Source: Flavobacterium psychraerolatum
Lineage (GTDB): Bacteria; Bacteroidota; Bacteroidia; Flavobacteriales; Flavobacteriaceae
NCBI RefSeq assembly: GCF_025960985.1
Contig: NZ_JAOQMX010000030.1
Location: forward strand, 1-58,602
Direction: 5' to 3'
DNA length: 58,602 bases
The stretch's first letter is position 1, and every line of letters begins with the position of its first letter. This document shows positions 53,882 to 58,602 of this stretch, piece by piece. A program made the translations under genes and the position numbers. Under the pieces are notes generated by a model, which saw only the letters and a program-made list of their open reading frames with translations, did no database searches and was not told the DNA's origin.

Positions 53882-55294
53882 ATGGCTAGAAAAATTACAG
53901 ACAAAGTTGTCTTTCATCAGATAAAAGTCCTTGATGCAGGTGCAAAAGGCGTTTCGGTAGCGAAGGCTCCCGATGGTAAAGTAGTATTCATTCCGAATGT
54001 AGTTCCTGGAGATGTAGTGGATGTGCAAACATTCAAGAAACGCAAGGCTTATTATGAGGGGAAAGCCGTGAAATTTCACGAATTCTCTGAGCATCGTGTG
54101 GAACCGGTTTGTGAGCACTTTGGTGTTTGTGGTGGTTGCAAATGGCAAAACATGAACTACGACCAACAGTTATTTTACAAACAAAACGAGGTTAAAAACC
54201 ACTTGCAACGTATTGGTAAAATTGAATTACCTGAGTTTGAACCAATATTAGGTTCGGAAAAGAAATTCTTTTATCGAAATAAAATGGAATTTTCGTTCTC
54301 GAACAGCCGTTGGTTGACTGAGGCAGAAATTGGTAGCACGGAAGATTTAGGAAATAGAAATGCACTTGGATTCCACATTCCAAAAATGTGGGACAAGATT
54401 CTAGACATTAATAAATGTCATTTACAGGAAGATCCTTCGAATGCGATACGTAATTCGATTCGTGATTTTGCAAACGCAAACGGATTAACCTTCTTCAACC
54501 CAAGAGAACATTCTGGTTTATTGCGTACCGTGATGTTGCGTACGTCATCTACAGGAGAAATCATGTTGTTGATTCAATTTTTTGAAGATGATCAAGCGAA
54601 TAGAGAATTGATATTGGATCATTTGCATACTACTTTTCCAGAAATCACTTCGTTACTATATGTGATTAATAATAAAGCAAACGATACCTTATATGACACG
54701 AATGTAAAATTATACAAAGGTCGCGATTATATTTTGGAAGAAATGGAAGGGTTAAAATTTAGCATCAACGCCAAATCATTTTACCAAACCAACTCGGACC
54801 AAGCCTATGAATTGTACAAAATCACACGTGATTTTGCAGGATTGACAGGTGAAGAATTGGTGTATGATTTATACACTGGAACAGGAACGATTGCTCAATT
54901 TGTTTCGAAAAAAGCAAAAAAAGTAATTGGTGTCGAAAGTGTGCCAGATGCAATCAAAGATGCAAAAGCGAACGCAGTACGCAATAATATTGACAATTGT
55001 GAGTTTTTTGTAGGGGATATGAAAATTGTTTTTAATGATGCTTTTATTGCTCAACATGGGCAACCAGATGTAATCATTACCGATCCACCAAGAGACGGAA
55101 TGCATAAAGACGTAATTGAGCAAATTATGAAAATTGCGCCAAAAAAAGTGGTGTATGTAAGTTGTAATTCGGCTACACAAGCCCGTGATTTGGCTTTGAT
55201 GGACGAGAAATACAAAGTAACTCGTGTACGACCAGTAGACATGTTCCCACAAACGCATCATGTGGAAAATGTAGTATTGATGGAGCTTCGTTAA
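53882..55294 (+). CDS. rlmD: 23S rRNA (uracil(1939)-C(5))-methyltransferase, RlmD/TrmA family
   Basis: A 470-residue SAM-dependent RNA methyltransferase. An N-terminal TRAM domain (about 10-65) is followed by iron-sulfur cysteines Cys77, Cys83 and Cys86 in CEHFGVCGGC, with the fourth probably in DINKCHLQ (about 178). The SAM site is VYDLYTGTGTIAQF, with ITDPPRDGMHKD further on. The catalytic cysteine is in VYVSCNSATQARD (about 427), and HHVENVVLMELR ends the protein as in the family. RlmD, RlmC and RumA-like paralogues differ little by eye, so target position 1939 is the family default. It may start transcription almost at its ATG. Confidence 0.92.
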   Translation: MARKITDKVVFHQIKVLDAGAKGVSVAKAPDGKVVFIPNVVPGDVVDVQTFKKRKAYYEGKAVKFHEFSEHRVEPVCEHFGVCGGCKWQNMNYDQQLFYKQNEVKNHLQRIGKIELPEFEPILGSEKKFFYRNKMEFSFSNSRWLTEAEIGSTEDLGNRNALGFHIPKMWDKILDINKCHLQEDPSNAIRNSIRDFANANGLTFFNPREHSGLLRTVMLRTSSTGEIMLLIQFFEDDQANRELILDHLHTTFPEITSLLYVINNKANDTLYDTNVKLYKGRDYILEEMEGLKFSINAKSFYQTNSDQAYELYKITRDFAGLTGEELVYDLYTGTGTIAQFVSKKAKKVIGVESVPDAIKDAKANAVRNNIDNCEFFVGDMKIVFNDAFIAQHGQPDVIITDPPRDGMHKDVIEQIMKIAPKKVVYVSCNSATQARDLALMDEKYKVTRVRPVDMFPQTHHVENVVLMELR

Positions 55295-55301
55295 TAATTT
55301 T

Positions 55302-55374
55302 GCAGTCGCAGTGTTCAGTTGGCAGTTGCATATTGACATACTGTTTATAAACATAACCACTGCGGCTGAATACT
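55302..55374. repeat. GCAGT-rich hairpin after rlmD
   Basis: Repeated GCAGT/CAGTT words (55302-55330) can pair imperfectly with CCACTGCGGCTGAATACT (55357-55374), leaving a loop of about 30 bases. It could be a weak terminator or a low-complexity repeat. There is no clear T run. Confidence 0.4.
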
Positions 55375-55402
55375 ATCAAAATTATTCAATAAATATAAAA
55401 TT

Positions 55403-55924
55403 ATGAAATATATACTACTATTGCTATTAGCGCTAACCGTCACTTTCTCCAGTTGTGAGAAGGATGATATTTGCGATGCAGCTACTAGTACCACTCCCCG
55501 ATTGATTATAAATTTCTATGATTTTAATAATCCTACGACGGCAAAACCTGTAACCGATTTGACCATTATCGCAGAAGGAATGACAGAGGGTGTAACCTTC
55601 AACAGTAGTACATTAATAAATGGTAGCACGGTTGCAATCCCATTGATGACAACCGCAGACAAGGTAAAGTTTAAGTTTATTTTGAATTACGAGAACACAG
55701 ACACCTCTCTTACCAATGAGGATGATATAGAATTTTTTTATACACGAACAACTGTTTTTATCTCTAGGGCTTGTGGTTACGCAACAAATTATGAATTGAA
55801 TAAAACTACACCCTACACTCTTACAGATGCCGCAATAGCAGATGAAAAATGGATTCAGGAAATAGTGGTATTAACGAGGTCAATTACTAACGAAAATGAA
55901 ACACACATTGAAATCTATCATTAG
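55403..55924 (+). CDS. Lipoprotein, DUF6452-like
   Basis: A 173-residue lipoprotein: MKYILLLLLALTVTFSSC gives the hydrophobic region and lipobox, with Cys18 lipidated, then EKDDICDA. The mature part is beta-rich with ITNENETHIEIYH at the end. I recall this type as DUF6452, a flavobacterial family often next to rlmD and DUF6048. The next gene starts 29 bases inside this one in another frame, so the two are probably made together. It is likely anchored at a membrane; role unknown. Confidence 0.78.
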   Translation: MKYILLLLLALTVTFSSCEKDDICDAATSTTPRLIINFYDFNNPTTAKPVTDLTIIAEGMTEGVTFNSSTLINGSTVAIPLMTTADKVKFKFILNYENTDTSLTNEDDIEFFYTRTTVFISRACGYATNYELNKTTPYTLTDAAIADEKWIQEIVVLTRSITNENETHIEIYH

Positions 55925-56711
55925 TATTGCATTCATATTTACGATTTTTTTGGCTCAAGGACAGGAAACAACTTCTAAAAAACCAATTCCACCAACCAAT
56001 AGAGGAATTTTACCTAAACAAATTGAGGCACCTGCTCAAAAAGCACGTCCCATTAACAAAATAGATACCTTGACTATTGTTCCCAAAACAGACCGTTACG
56101 GTTTGCGTTTTGGACTCGACTTGTTCAAGCTTACTCGTGCACTTTATGATTCTGATTATAAAGGGATTGAATTGGTAGCCGATTATCGTTATAATAAGAA
56201 ATATTACATCGCTGCCGAAATTGGTACAGAAAACAAAACCACTGATGATACTAGACTAAACTTCACCACCAAAGGTACCTACCTTAAAGCTGGTTTTGAC
56301 TACAATGCTTATGAAAACTGGTTGGACATGGAAAACATTATTTCTATCGGACTCCGCTACGGCTTAAGTTCCTTTAACCAAGAGTTGAATACTTATGAAA
56401 TCTATAATACGTCTCATTATTTTAATGAAAACGAAACTATATCTTCTGGCCAAAAATATGGTGGATTAACGGCCAGCTGGATTGAAGTAGTTGCTGGATT
56501 GAAAGCAAAGGTTTTCAATAATGTCTTTATGGGCTTTAGTTTGCGCTTGAATACTTTGATCACAAATAAAAAACCCGGTAATTTTGATAATTTATATATT
56601 CCAGGTTTCAATAGAACTTACAATGGTAACTTTGGAGTAGGTTTTAATTATACCGTTACCTATTTAGTACCATTTTACAAAAAAAAAGTAATTCCTGCTA
56701 AGAATAAGTAA
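55896..56711 (+). CDS. Outer-membrane-beta-type protein, DUF6048-like
   Basis: A 271-residue exported protein. A signal peptide (KHTLKSIISIAFIFTIFLAQ, cleavage near GQE) is followed by a proline-rich linker (PIPPTNRGILPKQIEAPAQ) and a beta-rich domain with alternating aromatic residues (LRFGLDLFKLTRALYD, KYYIAAEIGTENK, GVGFNYTVTYLVPFY). This pattern suggests a small outer-membrane barrel. I recall it as DUF6048, paired with DUF6452. It overlaps the previous gene by 29 bases, an overlap long enough to imply coupled translation. Function unknown. Confidence 0.78.
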   Translation: MKHTLKSIISIAFIFTIFLAQGQETTSKKPIPPTNRGILPKQIEAPAQKARPINKIDTLTIVPKTDRYGLRFGLDLFKLTRALYDSDYKGIELVADYRYNKKYYIAAEIGTENKTTDDTRLNFTTKGTYLKAGFDYNAYENWLDMENIISIGLRYGLSSFNQELNTYEIYNTSHYFNENETISSGQKYGGLTASWIEVVAGLKAKVFNNVFMGFSLRLNTLITNKKPGNFDNLYIPGFNRTYNGNFGVGFNYTVTYLVPFYKKKVIPAKNK

Positions 56712-56795
56712 TTCATTAGTTAACCAATTGTACAATTATTAGTAAGGTGTAGAAAATTTAAGAACTAAAGAGAAGTTAGTTTTTCATAGGTCAAG

Positions 56796-56847
56796 AACCA
56801 TAAAAAAACGTTAGTAGAAAATTTTCTACTAACGTTTTTTTATGGTT
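56796..56847. terminator. Perfect 52-base palindrome acting as bidirectional terminator
   Basis: Bases 56796-56821 are the exact reverse complement of 56822-56847 with no spacer (arms begin AACCATAAAAAAACG and end GTTAGTAGAAAA). Runs of seven A and seven T give terminator form in both directions between the convergent DUF6048-like and helicase genes. Confidence 0.93.
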
Positions 56848-56945
56848 TTATTTAAATATAAGAATATCGGTTTAAGAATCTATTTACTCAACTGAAATCA
56901 AAATCTATAATTTCAATAGAAAAAAACCAAGCAGAAGACTAAATA

Positions 56946-58298
56946 CTAGTCCTCCTCTTTCTTTATCACTTTTCTAGCGACTTCGATCTTGAATTTTTTT
57001 CCTTTCATTTTCTCATCGCGTATTAATCGCAATAATTCCGTTACTTTTCCAAATTTTACTGCTGCAAATGAGATAAAGTCTTTTACTTCTATCAATCCTA
57101 AATCTCCTTTTTCAAGTTTCCCTTTTTGAGAGAAGAAACCAACAATATCGATTTTATTAAGCTTAGTTTTCTTTCCTCCACTAATGTAGATAGTTTGATA
57201 TAAAGGAGGTTTTGGGATACTTGTCGCTACTGAAACTTCCAAAACTGGCATAGTATAATCAATATAATCCATTTTTTTCTCACTATCATTGGCAACAATA
57301 TATGCCGTTCCCGAGGCGTGCATACGTGCAGTACGTCCATTACGGTGTGTAAATTCATCTGCCTTGGACGGTAAATGATAATGAATCACGTGATTCATTT
57401 CTGGAATATCCAGTCCACGAGCTGCCAAATCGGTAGTAATCAAATAGCTCATGCTTCCATTTCGAAACTGAATCAAAGAACGTTCTCTTTCATCTTGATC
57501 CATACCGCCATGATAATAAGTAGCATAAATTCCTTTTTCGTTTAGTGTGTCGCTTATGCGTTCTGCTGCATCACGATGGTTACAAAACACAATCGCAGAC
57601 TCTGATTTTAAAGAACAAATCAGATTGAACAACGTATTAATTTTATCGCGCTCTTTGGAAACGACCATTCGCATTTCTAGGTTACTTTCGATACCTTCTT
57701 CTTCTTCTGGTATAAAATCCAAAATAGTTGGGTTAACAACACGAGTATATTTTGGAATCTCTATATCTGAGGTTGCAGAAACCAATACTCTTTTATTCAA
57801 TTTTGGTAATTTCCCAATGATAAAAGACATTTGCTCATGAAACCCTAATTGTAAGGATTTATCAAATTCATCCAAAATCAAAGTCTGCACTTTATCCAAT
57901 CGGAAAGTACCACGTTCAATATGATCTGCTATTCTACCAGGCGTTCCTACCAAAACTGCTGGTGGATTGCTTAAATTTTTTATTTCGGTTTCGATGGAGT
58001 GACCACCGTAGCATACGTTTACTTTGTAATCGGTTCCCATTTTTTTCCAAACTTGCTCAATCTGTAACCCCAACTCACGAGAAGGAACCAAAATCAAACA
58101 TTGTACAGATAAAAATTCGGGTTGTAACAATTCTAGTATTGGCAGTAAAAAAGCTAGTGTTTTACCAGAACCTGTTGGTGACAATAATAAGATATTATTA
58201 TCATGCAAAATAGCATCTTGTGCCATTTCTTGCATTTCATTCAGTTGGGTAATGCCTAAATTTTTAAGTATATTTTCAGGAAGATGTTTCGGATTCAT
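56946..58298 (-). CDS. DEAD-box RNA helicase with DbpA-type RNA-binding tail
   Basis: A 450-residue helicase. Motif I is SPTGSGKT, Ia is PSRELGLQIEQ, motif II is DEFD (in ILDEFDKSL) rather than DEAD, motif III is SAT, motif V is TTDLAARGLDIPEM and motif VI is HRNGRTAR. The last 75 residues (TKLNKIDIVGFFSQKG ... KFKIEVARK) form a DbpA-like RNA-binding domain that in E. coli recognises 23S rRNA, so a role in large-subunit assembly is likely. The start at 58298 (MNPKHLPENIL) is chosen because a TACCTTTG promoter element lies between it and the longer alternative at 58337. Confidence 0.92.
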   Translation of the reverse strand: MNPKHLPENILKNLGITQLNEMQEMAQDAILHDNNILLLSPTGSGKTLAFLLPILELLQPEFLSVQCLILVPSRELGLQIEQVWKKMGTDYKVNVCYGGHSIETEIKNLSNPPAVLVGTPGRIADHIERGTFRLDKVQTLILDEFDKSLQLGFHEQMSFIIGKLPKLNKRVLVSATSDIEIPKYTRVVNPTILDFIPEEEEGIESNLEMRMVVSKERDKINTLFNLICSLKSESAIVFCNHRDAAERISDTLNEKGIYATYYHGGMDQDERERSLIQFRNGSMSYLITTDLAARGLDIPEMNHVIHYHLPSKADEFTHRNGRTARMHASGTAYIVANDSEKKMDYIDYTMPVLEVSVATSIPKPPLYQTIYISGGKKTKLNKIDIVGFFSQKGKLEKGDLGLIEVKDFISFAAVKFGKVTELLRLIRDEKMKGKKFKIEVARKVIKKEED

Positions 58299-58312
58299 TT
58301 GTATAATTTGTG

Positions 58313-58320
58313 CAAAGGTA
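58313..58320 (-). promoter_or_regulatory. -7 promoter element of the DbpA-like helicase
   Basis: Minus-strand TACCTTTG, an exact TAnnTTTG match, 14 bases upstream of the ATG at 58298 and downstream of the longer start at 58337. It therefore favours the shorter protein. Confidence 0.6.
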
Positions 58321-58579
58321 ATCAAAAATGTCGGCAAGGAGAATCTCGGCCTAAAAAAGCAAGTGATTTCATTTTTTTTAAAACCACAAAGACTTAGATA
58401 TTCTAAAATTATTTTCCAAAAAAAAAGATTCGGTTATAATAACAAATGCAATTTTATTTGTGAAATTTACGGCTACAACTTTTTTTTATTAAAAAGTCAA
58501 CGATATTATAAGTAATAAGAATAAAATAATGTCGTATTTTATTGTGGATATGTAAAAAATTTAATATATTTATCTCATT

Positions 58580-58602
58580 ATGAGATATGTAACACTAAAA
58601 GA
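58580..58602 (+). CDS. Possible start of a further gene cut by the right edge
   Basis: An ATG at 58580 opens a frame beginning MRYVTLK that runs off the edge. It sits in a small palindrome TCTCATTATGAGA (58573-58585). Only seven codons are visible, so no family can be proposed. Confidence 0.2.

Noticed and set aside
1..58602. CRISPR arrays
   Set aside because: No regularly spaced direct repeats with unique spacers were found; the octamer array at 46522 is continuous and has no spacers.
1..58602. tRNA and rRNA genes
   Set aside because: I saw no T-loop GGTTCGAAT-type motifs with matching acceptor stems, and no rRNA-like stretches.

Overview
The window looks like chromosomal DNA of a flavobacterium (Bacteroidota, Flavobacteriaceae, probably Flavobacterium or a close relative). 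The evidence is low G+C, few Shine-Dalgarno sequences, several exact TAnnTTTG -7 promoter elements, a TonB-dependent receptor with a carboxypeptidase-like N-terminal domain, an OstA-like protein, small lipoproteins of flavobacterial DUF type, and palindromic intergenic repeats. The assignment rests on recognised sequence features, not on a database search. Most of the window is housekeeping chromosome with a few accessory insertions.

Layout. 1-94: start of a divergent FGGY sugar kinase. 508-1557: LacI regulator. 1724-2182: OsmC-like protein. 2363-5723: a small carbohydrate locus with a GH110-type alpha-1,3-galactosidase followed by a sulfatase, which suggests a sulfated galactan substrate. 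6210-11644: topoisomerase IV genes parE and parC on the minus strand, separated by a 30-residue membrane peptide and a HEPN/MNT toxin-antitoxin pair. 11809-12330: FMN reductase. 12647-17302: the accessory island of most interest, with a reverse transcriptase divergent from a primase-like VirE_N/BT4734 protein and an OLD-family ATPase-TOPRIM nuclease. Their shared intergenic region is bounded by an inverted repeat that resembles the a1/a2 arms of a retron non-coding RNA. 17598-18692: ychF. 18967-21681: TonB-dependent receptor. 21960-25813: ferredoxin, acyl-CoA reductase, serC and serA. 25930-32717: a run of plus-strand genes (DUF937-like, small lipoprotein, small membrane protein, OstA-like, class III aminotransferase, TPR protein, aroE). 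32803-36772: TPR protein and gyrA on the minus strand. 37026-41628: clpC, a protease-like/RimK fusion and a DUF421 protein. 41701-43660: DUF47 and Pit phosphate transport genes. 43841-48899: threonine operon (leader peptide, thrA, thrB, thrC). 48900-49742: a degraded region holding an IS256-family transposase remnant. 49743-50171: FKBP. 50857-52908: an RsbQ-like hydrolase and a PAS histidine kinase. 53166-58298: a small membrane protein, rlmD, two flavobacterial DUF genes and a DbpA-like helicase.

How genes work together. thrA-thrB-thrC encode the branch from aspartate to threonine, and the leader peptide in front of them is rich in Thr with Ile and Val, which suggests attenuation. serA and serC give two of the three serine steps. 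Pit and its DUF47 partner form a phosphate uptake unit. GyrA and both topoisomerase IV subunits lie in the same window, but gyrB does not. The hydrolase/PAS kinase pair resembles the RsbQ-RsbP sensing module with the phosphatase output replaced by a histidine kinase. The RT/primase/OLD island is the best candidate for an undescribed, probably anti-phage, system.
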